Source: a virus
Strand: one strand, 5' to 3'
IMG/VR virus record: IMGVR_UViG_3300030103_000167
Span: 1-58,959 of that record
DNA: 58,959 nt
Shown here: positions 22,779-30,070 of the stretch, piece by piece
How the letters are laid out: the number at the start of each line of letters is the position of its first letter
How positions within the stretch are numbered: position 1 is the stretch's first letter
The notes under the pieces: model-generated
Told to the model about the DNA's origin: nothing
Database searches by the model: none
Seen by the model: only the letters and a program-made list of their open reading frames with translations
Program-made: the position numbers and the translations under genes

Positions 22779-23282
22779 CTAATAATATCCCCCGAATCCC
22801 ATCGCAGGTTCATCAAACCAAGCTGTAATAGATACACCCATATCTTCAGTATAGATTTTACGCAAGGCTTCGATTACTGGTTCAGGTGGCGACCAAGCTG
22901 TGCTAAAAGTATACACTAGGTTACAATCATCACTGTGGTCTTCACAGTAATAACTATTCCATTTAGTCCCCCAATTAACTACATTCCAATGATACCACCT
23001 ATCGTCGTTTTTACCTGTGCTGGCAAACTTCCAAAATTCACCTATTTCTTCAGGAAAACTATCATCTTTAATAGGTAACTCACCTACTTCACCACGAGAC
23101 TCATCAGCCCCAAGCCAAGACTTTTCTTTACCTGTTAAAGGTGTTTTTTGCCAATTAGGTGCTGGAACAATATTATTAAAATCAAAACAATTTTTATCAG
23201 ACGCAAGAAACTTTTGTATTTCTTTCGCTTGTTCTACTGTTTTACAATGTATTTCTACACGATTATCACAATGATTTGGCAT
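22779..23282 (-). CDS. Api92-like ferredoxin-fold protein (DUF1281-type)
   Basis: The protein has 167 residues. MPNHCDNRVEIH at the start, FDFNNIVPAPNW in the middle, then WYHWNVVNWGTKWNSYY, FSTAWSPPEPVIEALRK and FDEPAMGFGGYY match the conserved blocks of the Api92/DUF1281 group seen on plasmids and phages. The biochemical role of that group is not known to me. It is second in the P8 operon. Confidence 0.75.
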   Translation of the reverse strand: MPNHCDNRVEIHCKTVEQAKEIQKFLASDKNCFDFNNIVPAPNWQKTPLTGKEKSWLGADESRGEVGELPIKDDSFPEEIGEFWKFASTGKNDDRWYHWNVVNWGTKWNSYYCEDHSDDCNLVYTFSTAWSPPEPVIEALRKIYTEDMGVSITAWFDEPAMGFGGYY

Positions 23283-23291
23283 AATATCCTC

Positions 23292-23516
23292 CTAGTCTAG
23301 TAAAACCATATAGGCTTCAGGTTCATGTTGTCTAAACCAATCAAGTCCTACGCGGACACCATCGTATAGTTTCATTGCCTCACTACCTTTAATCATGTCG
23401 TATACTGCTACGGCATCAGGTTGTAGTGTGACCTTCTCACCAGAATATGGGTTTGTTACCTCTACTGGTTCTTTATCAAGTATTTGTAAGCCCTTCGGCA
23501 AAGTTCTAGTATTCAT
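23292..23516 (-). CDS. Conserved small phage protein
   Basis: The protein has 74 residues. The segment VTNPYSGEKVTLQPDAVAVYDMIKGSEAM, then GLDWFRQHEPEAYMVLLD, follows a pattern common in small proteins of marine phages, including cyanophages, with no assigned role. It is first in the P8 operon with a strong AGAAAGGAGA ribosome site. Confidence 0.65.
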   Translation of the reverse strand: MNTRTLPKGLQILDKEPVEVTNPYSGEKVTLQPDAVAVYDMIKGSEAMKLYDGVRVGLDWFRQHEPEAYMVLLD

Positions 23517-23548
23517 AACTTTCTCCTTTCTTAATTAGTTATATAACT

Positions 23549-23577
23549 ACTTTACTTACCATTTACAGCAAAGTAAA
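23549..23577 (-). promoter_or_regulatory. Early promoter P8
   Basis: TTTACT (23572-23577), 17 bp containing ATGGTAAG, then TAAAGT (23549-23554). It also holds the perfect inverted repeat TTTACTT-N13-AAGTAAA. It heads the genes at 23516 and 23282. Confidence 0.72.
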
Positions 23578-23583
23578 GCAAGG

Positions 23584-23787
23584 TTATTCCATTGCTTTTT
23601 CATTAAACATAGTATCGATAGTATCAATCACACAATTAATAAAATCAGCTTGATCCCAGTTAATATCTGACTTTTCTAAAACACCATCAGCCATATTAGG
23701 GACTACAACATTGTTGAGTTTACGAGCTAGTGCGATAGCATTAGTTTCTACAACAGTGCCATCATGTTTTGTTATCGTGATTTCCAT
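23584..23787 (-). CDS. Small early protein, unknown
   Basis: The protein has 67 residues: EITITKHDGTVVETNAIALARKLNNVVVPNMADG, then an acidic helix (SDINWDQADFINCVIDTIDTMFNEKAME). Its ribosome site AGGAGT directly follows a 10-bp hairpin in the leader RNA. It shares a transcript with the gene at 23968-24339 unless it has a promoter I could not see. Confidence 0.55.
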   Translation of the reverse strand: MEITITKHDGTVVETNAIALARKLNNVVVPNMADGVLEKSDINWDQADFINCVIDTIDTMFNEKAME

Positions 23788-23799
23788 ATTTTACTCCTA

Positions 23800-23960
23800 T
23801 AAATAAAGTGTAGTGATAGACCGAGATATAGAGAAAAACCAATCTATCACTACTGGTGTGGCTCACGTGTGACGGTTCCTAGCACTTATTCACGTTTTAT
23901 CTCAGACCGACATCTACATTTCTGCAGTCAGGATTTACAGAGCTCGTTCTCTTGCCACGT
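23800..23960 (-). other. Structured intergenic RNA-like segment
   Basis: This 180-nt gap has no ORF and is GC-richer than its neighbours. GTAGTGATAG (23810-23819) and CTATCACTAC (23844-23853) form a perfect 10-bp stem just before a ribosome site. The upstream part holds smaller palindromes such as CACGTG. It may be a leader that controls the gene at 23584-23787, or a small RNA. Confidence 0.45.
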
Positions 23961-23967
23961 TTCCAAA

Positions 23968-24339
23968 TTATACTTCAGATAAAAAGCCTTCGCTTACTAA
24001 TCTATCTTTGTAGAATCTGAAAATTCTAAGAGGGTCTTGGCATGTAGACAAGAATCCTCTTTTTACAGCTAATGCTACTAAATCTTGAGCAGTAAAACCA
24101 GTTTTATCTAGCTCAGTCTTTTTAGCTTCATTAATTGTTTGTAATAGAGCATACATCTGCGGTGTAAAACCAGTTTGCTCAGGCATAGTGCCACTGAACT
24201 TGTAGTTTTTTCTCGCTGCACCTCTAGTTTTTGCGACAGGCTTTGGCACTTTTGTTACTTGTGCTTTGCTTATAGGCTTGTCTGCAACAACCTTTGGCGG
24301 CATACTCTTAGATTTCGAAGTTGTAGTTGCTGTTCGCAT
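23968..24339 (-). CDS. Winged-helix-like protein (paralogue B) with basic Pro-rich head
   Basis: The protein has 123 residues. The first 50 are Lys/Pro/Ala/Thr-rich (KSKSMPPKVVADKPISKAQVTKVPKPVAKTRG), like a histone-tail-type DNA-contacting arm. The rest (YALLQTINEAKK, then TAQDLVALAVKRGFL, DPLRIFRFYKDRLVSEGFLSEV) matches the C-terminal pattern of the proteins at 16237-16530 and 24728-24946. A DNA-binding role is likely by shape; the target is unknown. Confidence 0.6.
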   Translation of the reverse strand: MRTATTTSKSKSMPPKVVADKPISKAQVTKVPKPVAKTRGAARKNYKFSGTMPEQTGFTPQMYALLQTINEAKKTELDKTGFTAQDLVALAVKRGFLSTCQDPLRIFRFYKDRLVSEGFLSEV

Positions 24340-24393
24340 ATCTTTCTCCTTTCTAATGTTAATATTTCCTGCTTTATAGCAGAACCAACCTTA

Positions 24394-24422
24394 ATAATAG
24401 TTATGAACTTCACGAATGTAAA
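24394..24422 (-). promoter_or_regulatory. Early promoter P9
   Basis: TTTACA (24417-24422), 17 bp, then TATTAT (24394-24399). It heads the gene at 23968-24339. Confidence 0.7.
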
Positions 24423-24434
24423 GCAACAATATCA

Positions 24435-24728
24435 TTAAGCGATACGCCAGACTCTAATACCAGACACTTCTACCAATGTAGGGTTTGAAGGGTCAGATAC
24501 TTCTTCAAGTCTATAACGCAATACAAACTTCCAATCGGGCTGATGTTTTTTACAAAAAGTCCGAGTAGATTGTTGTAATCTGTTTTTAGCACGTTGTGCA
24601 TTATCATTTTCTTTTAACGGTATGAATACCGAATCACCAACTTCCATTTTATCCCATGGTCGTTGAGAAGAACTACCCCTGATATCTTCAGGGATAGGTA
24701 TATTCTTTTGAATTTTAAAGTTTTCCAT
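24435..24728 (-). CDS. Small early protein, unknown
   Basis: The protein has 97 residues. The core KMEVGDSVFIPLKENDNAQRAKNRLQQSTRTFCKKHQPDWKFVLRYRLEE looks like a compact beta-alpha fold. It resembles small phage proteins of unknown function in which 'VGDSVxxP...R......A.......(F/Y)..R' recurs. It overlaps the upstream gene by 1 nt and is last in the P10 operon. Confidence 0.6.
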   Translation of the reverse strand: MENFKIQKNIPIPEDIRGSSSQRPWDKMEVGDSVFIPLKENDNAQRAKNRLQQSTRTFCKKHQPDWKFVLRYRLEEVSDPSNPTLVEVSGIRVWRIA

Positions 24729-24946
24729 TAGTGTATGTCCTCTAATTTAATAAGTTCGTTATCTTCTAAATACTTTTTCCAAAACCAAAAAATAACTGCA
24801 GGGTCTGTCACCCCCTCCAGTTGTTGACAGCCTTGTGCAATCATGAGGTCAGCTAGTTCTTGTGCTAACTCATTTTCGTGTGCTTTACTAAACACAGCCT
24901 CCCACACTCTGCCTAGCAGAAGTGCGGGTATTCTGTATTCGTCCAC
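24728..24946 (-). CDS. Small winged-helix-like protein (paralogue C)
   Basis: The protein has 72 residues: VWEAVFSKAHENELAQELADLMIAQGC followed by DPAVIFWFWKKYLEDNELIKLEDI. The second part aligns in pattern with paralogues A (16237-16530) and B (23968-24339). It overlaps the DUF932 gene by 1 nt and the following gene by 1 nt. Confidence 0.55.
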   Translation of the reverse strand: MDEYRIPALLLGRVWEAVFSKAHENELAQELADLMIAQGCQQLEGVTDPAVIFWFWKKYLEDNELIKLEDIH

Positions 24947-25971
24947 TATGCAGCCCTCGATAGAGCCATATCTAGTGCTTTAGCTTTTCTATTAGCCCCT
25001 GCACCAAACCAAGCACTGTGTAAAGCATTACCTTTTACTTGCGAAGTCCTAAGATGGTCTTCGACATAAGTAACTGCATTAAATGCACCCCACCATGTAT
25101 CTTTAGCTGATTTAAGGTTTGCACCTGGAGAGTTGTAATACCCTTCCATAGCTAATGTAGGAAACTTATTAAGTTTCTCTGCTAGTGGTTCTTGTATACC
25201 GATTGCTTTACCGTCTTGACGCATTTTTTCTTCGAGTTTATACTGCATAAGCATATCTGGTTGATATATTTCTGCAACATAGTCGATTACGTCAGAATGT
25301 TTAGCTTTCGCTTTAGATAGAGTTGTAGCATATTGCTGAAACTCTTGCATTTTAGCTTCCGATAGACCTAATGCTTCTTTTGCAGTTTTAGCAACTTCGT
25401 CATTGAAATCTCTAACATGAGGCACTCTAAAGTGATTACCTGCTTGTTCAAGAGCCAATGTAAGTGTGTTATTGCAAACTACTCTTATAGGCGTTAGTTT
25501 TATCGTCATCGATTTACCTGCTACATGTGGTTGATTAATTAAGAGATAACCCTTAACCTCATCACCACCTACAAGTTCAAAGTCATTTGAGATTTTAGCT
25601 AAACCCCAAATTTCTTTGCCGTTTCTTAAACTACCTGCAGTTTCCATAGTCATCTGACCAGCTTCTGTAAATTGTTTAAAAAACTCAAACACTCTCTCAT
25701 TTTGAAAAGGAACATAGTTCTTTCCACAATGTGAAAGTATTGTATTATCACTGTCACGAACAATGTGAAAAGTATCTTCAGCTTGAATCAACTCTACATT
25801 TTCGGTCCAGTCTGGAGTAGCAAGAGTATAACTTGGACGTTTACTAACAGTCCAGTTTAGCTCTGCTGCCTCCAGCATTTGTAATGGTGTGAGGTTAGAG
25901 TCCACTTTAACACCTAATTTGTGCCAAGGTATGTCGTTCGCCCACGCCATTGTTTCTACGTTATGTGCCAT
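24946..25971 (-). CDS. DUF932 (phage/plasmid-like) protein
   Basis: The protein has 341 residues and matches the DUF932 family by its whole layout. It has MAHNVETMAWANDIPWHKLG at the start, then the DSDNTILSHCGKNYVPFQNERVFEFF and LTPIRVVCNNTLTLAL blocks, and a C-terminal half with YYNSPGANLKSAKDTWWGAFNAVTYVEDH. The family is widespread on phages and plasmids and its molecular role is not settled. A strong ribosome site and a 6-bp leader hairpin (GTAAGC 26004 / GCTTAC 26015) precede it. Confidence 0.85.
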   Translation of the reverse strand: MAHNVETMAWANDIPWHKLGVKVDSNLTPLQMLEAAELNWTVSKRPSYTLATPDWTENVELIQAEDTFHIVRDSDNTILSHCGKNYVPFQNERVFEFFKQFTEAGQMTMETAGSLRNGKEIWGLAKISNDFELVGGDEVKGYLLINQPHVAGKSMTIKLTPIRVVCNNTLTLALEQAGNHFRVPHVRDFNDEVAKTAKEALGLSEAKMQEFQQYATTLSKAKAKHSDVIDYVAEIYQPDMLMQYKLEEKMRQDGKAIGIQEPLAEKLNKFPTLAMEGYYNSPGANLKSAKDTWWGAFNAVTYVEDHLRTSQVKGNALHSAWFGAGANRKAKALDMALSRAA

Positions 25972-26027
25972 ATAATTTCTCCTTTCTGATAGTTCATATG
26001 GTCGTAAGCCCCACGCTTACCTTTTAA

Positions 26028-26056
26028 ATAGTATATAGCAGTATTACGAAAGTAAA
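26028..26056 (-). promoter_or_regulatory. Early promoter P10
   Basis: TTTACT (26051-26056) then TACTAT (26028-26033) at 17 bp, or TATACT (26030-26035) at 15 bp. It heads the DUF932 operon. Confidence 0.68.
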
Positions 26057-26436
26057 GCACGACTAAGAGCATCCCATTCGTAAGGAATCTCTAATAACAA
26101 ATCAGGTGGACAAGTTAAACCATTGTCTACAAGTTCAATAATATCGTCTTTGACCTGTATGTGATAGAGATAGAGTTTATTAAGTTTTCTAACTAATACA
26201 AAAACTCTGCCACCATGTGCAACTCTACGAGCTATCCAAGATACTTGCATAACTCTCAAAGGTATTTTATTAGAATTCAAACTTACATCTTTTAATTCTA
26301 ACCAAAACTCTACACCTGCATAACAACCGTTAACGTCAGGCACACCTGAACCAGTCATACCTGTTTCGATACGTTGTAAATGAAAATCTTTTAAATTATC
26401 TCTTATTAAGAGCCAGAGATTCTTTTCTTTAGCCAT
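26044..26436 (-). CDS. VRR-NUC-type PD-(D/E)XK nuclease
   Basis: The protein has 130 residues. The sequence RIETGMTGSGVPDVNGCYAGVEFWLELKDV supplies the core of a PD-(D/E)XK active site (PD, then ExK), and MQVSWIARRVAHGGRVFVLVRK gives the following QxxxIxxLxxxGxxxxV pattern of VRR-NUC domains. The size fits stand-alone phage VRR-NUC proteins, which act as structure-specific nucleases such as Holliday-junction resolvases. It could resolve recombination or packaging intermediates. It overlaps the upstream gene by 31 nt. Confidence 0.8.
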   Translation of the reverse strand: MAKEKNLWLLIRDNLKDFHLQRIETGMTGSGVPDVNGCYAGVEFWLELKDVSLNSNKIPLRVMQVSWIARRVAHGGRVFVLVRKLNKLYLYHIQVKDDIIELVDNGLTCPPDLLLEIPYEWDALSRALLS

Positions 26437-27056
26437 TCTTCATGTCTGAATAAATCTGGTTTTCTAACGTTTTGTTCATAATATTTTTTTGAATAAGCTG
26501 CACGTTTTTTCCTAACTTCTTTATTAGTTCTATATTTTTCTTTTGCTCTTTTGTTTATTTTATTTTTATTTTCCATTACATATTTTTTATTTTTATTACG
26601 CATACCCACTTTTTGGTCTTCTGTTAAATTAGCTAGATATTTTTTAGACCGTAAAGTTTCATAAGATACGTCATGGTGTTTATTGTATTCTTCTACAAAT
26701 GCTTCTAAACCTGCTATAACAACTTTAGCTTCGTGTTCATTTCTATCTTGCACATATTGTTCATGGTTAGCCTCAGCTATAGCAAATATATCTGGGTCAA
26801 CATGGTAGTCATCAACTGCGAATCTACCATTACCTGTAACATGCGTTTCGTCATATTTGATAGAGCTTTCAACTGTAGTTAAACCTCTGGGTCCACCTGC
26901 CCATCCGTCTAAATCTTTATAAACATCTTTTCTAGCTAAACAATTAGCTTTAATTAAACATTTTCTACTACAAAATTTTCTTTGTTTACCTGTAAGTGGG
27001 TTATCACATTTCGGTAAAGCACATCGTAGGTATGTTACTTTCTCTTTTTTAGACAT
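26406..27056 (-). CDS. Basic protein with Cys4 zinc finger
   Basis: The protein has 216 residues from the ATG at 27056. An in-frame start at 27107 would lie inside the promoter and adds an unrelated hydrophobic stretch. The N-terminus has CALPKCDNPLTGKQRKFCSRKC, a likely four-Cys zinc site. The C-terminal 80 residues are very rich in Lys, Arg, Asn and Tyr (NKNKINKRAKEKYRTNKEVRKKR), suggesting nucleic-acid binding. It lacks the histidines of an HNH motif. The promoter spacing predicts a leaderless mRNA. Confidence 0.62.
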   Translation of the reverse strand: MSKKEKVTYLRCALPKCDNPLTGKQRKFCSRKCLIKANCLARKDVYKDLDGWAGGPRGLTTVESSIKYDETHVTGNGRFAVDDYHVDPDIFAIAEANHEQYVQDRNEHEAKVVIAGLEAFVEEYNKHHDVSYETLRSKKYLANLTEDQKVGMRNKNKKYVMENKNKINKRAKEKYRTNKEVRKKRAAYSKKYYEQNVRKPDLFRHEEWLKKRISGS

Positions 27057-27062
27057 ACCTAT

Positions 27063-27091
27063 AGGGTAAAGTAGATTTAAGACAAAGTAAA
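27063..27091 (-). promoter_or_regulatory. Early promoter P11 (leaderless)
   Basis: TTTACT (27086-27091), 17 bp, then TACCCT (27063-27068). The -10 box ends 7 nt before the ATG at 27056, so transcription should start on the start codon. Confidence 0.62.
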
Positions 27092-27237
27092 GCAGTAATA
27101 CGGGCAAAATAGCGTTTTACTAATTCTAAGACGATATAAGCCTTGACACAACCTTCTAATCCGATAGCCTTAACTACCTCGTCAAAACGCCTTAGGTGGC
27201 GTCTGGTGAGACCGATTTTTCCGATTTAGTTAAAATT

Positions 27238-27582
27238 TTAGTATTTCCAGTCCCATCCGCTATGGGGAACTACTGATTGATTATTTATGCTAGTTTTAAC
27301 ACCTATAGTTTTTAACCATGCATTATATTCAGCAGTAATTTCCTCCATATCGTTAAAAGTAGAGTTAAGTTCATTCCATTTATTACGTGCAACTTGTGTT
27401 CCAAGATAATAATCACCATCACCTAATTTACATCTTGTTATAATTTGCCAAACTCTTTGTTTTGTTATATCAAAATGAGAACCTATTTCTTGTAGAGTAG
27501 ATTCATCGTTTTGCCACATAGCATATATACGTTCGTATTTTTCTTGACTTTCTACTTTCTTTTTTGGTGTTATACCTCTCAT
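27238..27582 (-). CDS. Sigma-70 region-4-like HTH protein
   Basis: The protein has 114 residues. The central segment YERIYAMWQNDESTLQEIGSHFDITKQRVWQIITRCKLG is the helix-turn-helix pattern of sigma-70 region 4 ('LxEIGxxxxxxxxRVxQI'). No region 2 is present, so it is not a full sigma factor. It may bind promoter DNA or touch RNA polymerase and control phage gene order. It follows the DNA polymerase with a 4-nt overlap at the end of the P12 operon. Confidence 0.7.
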   Translation of the reverse strand: MRGITPKKKVESQEKYERIYAMWQNDESTLQEIGSHFDITKQRVWQIITRCKLGDGDYYLGTQVARNKWNELNSTFNDMEEITAEYNAWLKTIGVKTSINNQSVVPHSGWDWKY

Positions 27583-29441
27583 AGAATTATCTCCTTAACT
27601 TCACCCCATGATTGACCAAGCTCTGCGTCGACTAATAAAGGCACTGCTATATCCACACAGCCCTCCATTATATCTATAACTTTTTTAGCCTGAGCATGAT
27701 TTTCAATAGATATATCTACCTCATCATGTATTTGCAAGTGTGGGACTATTCCTTCCTTCCATAGTTCTATCATAGCTAATTTAGTCATATCAGCCGCAGA
27801 GCCTTGTATCAAACGATTGAGTGCTTTATATGTAAATGAACGTTTTAGTTCATCACCGTATTTATTTACTGCGTCATCTTTATTAAGTGGTGTAGTTCTC
27901 TCAAACTTACTTTCCCATAAATCAAATCGACATCTACGTCCACCGATAGTTTTTATAAATCCTTTCATGTTCGCAATCCGAGTGCATTGGTCTTGTAGAG
28001 CTTTTATAAAAGGAACTTTTTCATGATATTGTTGAAATAGTTTTTCTGCCTCTATATCATCTAAACCTAGTTCTCTAATTAATTTTTCTTTACCCATACC
28101 ATAGCTCAGACCAAGGTTTATTACTTTTGCTTGTTTACGTGGTATATTTGCCATATCTGCTACCATTTGGTGAAAGTCTACATTTTTCTCTGTATAACCT
28201 AATACAGCTTCTTTTGAACCAACTAAATTCATTTCACTGGCATAATGAACTGTAAGTCTTGGTTCTTGTTGTGAGTAATCGAATGCTCCCCACTCACAAC
28301 CATCTTCAGGTATAAATAAAGAACGTATAAGATTACCTATCTCTGGGTCACGAGCAGGAACTTGTTGTAGATTTGGGTTACTGTAACTAAACCTACCACT
28401 AACTGTGCCTCCTCTGTCATTACGCATAGGGTGTGCTTCGGCATGTATACGACCATTAAATACGTGGTCTCCTATCATCTTATCTATAAACGTTGTTCTA
28501 GCTTTGTTAAGTTTTCTTGCTCTGACTATAAGTTTTGGAAGTTCTTGTTCATGGTTCTCTAACCAAGCTCTTTGGAAACTTGGTGTGCCTTTTTCTGTTC
28601 TTGGGTACCATAAGTTATTTTTATCAAATATGTTTTGTAATGATGCGTTAGCCCATAAGTTTACTTCACTACCATACTTCCTTTTTATCTCTACCTGTAT
28701 TAATTGTTCTTCTTTTGATAGTTTATCGCTTATCTCATCAGCTTTATTAGTATCTACTCTTACACCTCTCCAACGCATTTCTATCAATAAAGGTATAAGT
28801 TTCAGTTCCATTTCTAAAACTTTCTGTAAATCTTGTTCTTTTATTTCTTGTTGTAATTTATCCCACAGCTTATAAGTTAATAGAGCATCTTGTTCGCCAT
28901 AAGGACCAACATATTTTGCAGGTAGTTTATACATTTCACTTTTAGGATTTACACCAAACGTCAAGGCTGCGTCTTGTAGTAACGTTTCATCTTTAGTTTC
29001 GTTACACCAGTCTTTACCCAAATTATCTAGTGAATATGAAAATCTATTTTCGTCTAATAGAGGGGCGGCAATGATAGTATCAAGAATTGTTCCTTGTATA
29101 TCAATGCCCTCCCTTTTTAACCACCCAACATCATAGAGAGAATTATGAAAGATTACTTTACGTTGGGTAGATAAAACATTTTTAAGCCATCGCATAACTA
29201 CTGCTTGGTCTAGATTACCTCCACCCGAATGTCTTATAGGCAGATATCCTGACCAACTTTTAGAGGCAACTCCAACCCCGACTATATGACCATTACCTGT
29301 AGCCCATCCTGGACCATTGATTAACAAGTTAGGGTCATAGGTTTCTAAATCGACAGCGATAGTTTCATTTGGTGCAAACTGTGGTAATACCTCAGGCACT
29401 GTCCATGAACTATCTGGTTGGAAGAAAACATCTTGTCTCAT
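27579..29441 (-). CDS. polA: DNA polymerase, family A, with 3'-5' exonuclease
   Basis: The protein has 620 residues. The exonuclease domain shows DLE (31-33), N100...D104 in FHNSLYD and YGEQD (181-185). The polymerase domain has motif A DYSQQEPR (388-395), motif B RKQAKVINLGLSYG (435-448) and motif C HDE (572-574). It copies the phage genome. The residue matching E. coli Pol I Phe762 is Leu443, a variant known from environmental phage polymerases and linked with altered fidelity or ddNTP use. There is no 5'-3' exonuclease domain. It is sixth in the modification-replication operon. Confidence 0.94.
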   Translation of the reverse strand: MRQDVFFQPDSSWTVPEVLPQFAPNETIAVDLETYDPNLLINGPGWATGNGHIVGVGVASKSWSGYLPIRHSGGGNLDQAVVMRWLKNVLSTQRKVIFHNSLYDVGWLKREGIDIQGTILDTIIAAPLLDENRFSYSLDNLGKDWCNETKDETLLQDAALTFGVNPKSEMYKLPAKYVGPYGEQDALLTYKLWDKLQQEIKEQDLQKVLEMELKLIPLLIEMRWRGVRVDTNKADEISDKLSKEEQLIQVEIKRKYGSEVNLWANASLQNIFDKNNLWYPRTEKGTPSFQRAWLENHEQELPKLIVRARKLNKARTTFIDKMIGDHVFNGRIHAEAHPMRNDRGGTVSGRFSYSNPNLQQVPARDPEIGNLIRSLFIPEDGCEWGAFDYSQQEPRLTVHYASEMNLVGSKEAVLGYTEKNVDFHQMVADMANIPRKQAKVINLGLSYGMGKEKLIRELGLDDIEAEKLFQQYHEKVPFIKALQDQCTRIANMKGFIKTIGGRRCRFDLWESKFERTTPLNKDDAVNKYGDELKRSFTYKALNRLIQGSAADMTKLAMIELWKEGIVPHLQIHDEVDISIENHAQAKKVIDIMEGCVDIAVPLLVDAELGQSWGEVKEIIL

Positions 29442-29728
29442 TTTTTAGTTTTCTTTTTTGGTGCTTTACCTCCAACCCATGCTTCATTAACATCTGGTGT
29501 AGATTTATCGTCAGCAACGTATCTGCCTTTTTTAGTTCTAGCTCTTTGAAGTGCTGTTGTTTTACTTTCTTCAAACTTATCTAGTTTGATTTCGCCACCT
29601 TCTACGGCTATGTCTAATACCTCATCAACCACACCTTTTGTTAATTCTTGTTTATTAATTGTGCTAGTTGGTGTTTGACTAACTGTAGGTAATCCTAAAA
29701 AACCTTTTACTTTATTCCAAAAACTCAT
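29438..29728 (-). CDS. Small basic protein between modification and polymerase genes
   Basis: The protein has 96 residues. An amphipathic N-terminus (MSFWNKVKGFLGLP) is followed by a charged helical part and a Lys-rich tail (GGKAPKKKTKK). It overlaps both neighbours by 4 nt. A DNA-binding accessory of the polymerase is possible, but nothing specific is seen. Confidence 0.55.
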   Translation of the reverse strand: MSFWNKVKGFLGLPTVSQTPTSTINKQELTKGVVDEVLDIAVEGGEIKLDKFEESKTTALQRARTKKGRYVADDKSTPDVNEAWVGGKAPKKKTKK

Positions 29729-30069
29729 ATATCCTCCTCATCAGATACTGTTTCATGCACCTCAACGTTTTCATTGTAAGCTGCAGTTTGTGTTAATATT
29801 TCTTGTTCTACAAGTAAAAGATATCTACGTAAATCACGCACGTCGTCTAGTAGACCTGCTTCGCCACTATAAACTTCTCCTGATTTAAAGATATCCCACC
29901 CGTGTTTTTCCGACTGATGTTCTATTCTATCGAACTTACGTGCTAACATCATAAAAGCACCTACACCTCCACGTCTTTTCCAAGAATCGCCATAAGATGT
30001 TTCTGCTCGTTGTAGAGCTTGTAAATCATTTTGAGCAATCTCTTTCATAAGATTAAAATCTGCACTCAT
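29725..30069 (-). CDS. Nmad1/DUF1599-like nucleotide-modification-associated protein
   Basis: The protein has 114 residues from the ATG at 30069, which has AAGGAGA 6 nt upstream. The central YGDSWKRRGGVGAFMMLARKFDRIEHQSEKHGWDIF resembles the 'YGDSWRxxG...xxxKxxRI' core of DUF1599, a domain named nucleotide-modification-associated domain 1 because it neighbours DNA-base-modifying genes. It sits next to a thymidylate-synthase homologue and a hypermodification-type gene, which supports the match. The biochemical activity of the domain is not known to me. Confidence 0.6.
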   Translation of the reverse strand: MSADFNLMKEIAQNDLQALQRAETSYGDSWKRRGGVGAFMMLARKFDRIEHQSEKHGWDIFKSGEVYSGEAGLLDDVRDLRRYLLLVEQEILTQTAAYNENVEVHETVSDEEDI

Positions 30070-30070
30070 A

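Noticed and set aside
27054-27237. Minus-strand open frame of about 58 codons with coding-like composition (RRFDEVVKAIGLEGC).
   Set aside because: No start codon in frame and it runs through promoter P11. It could be a decayed gene end, but the support is too weak to annotate.
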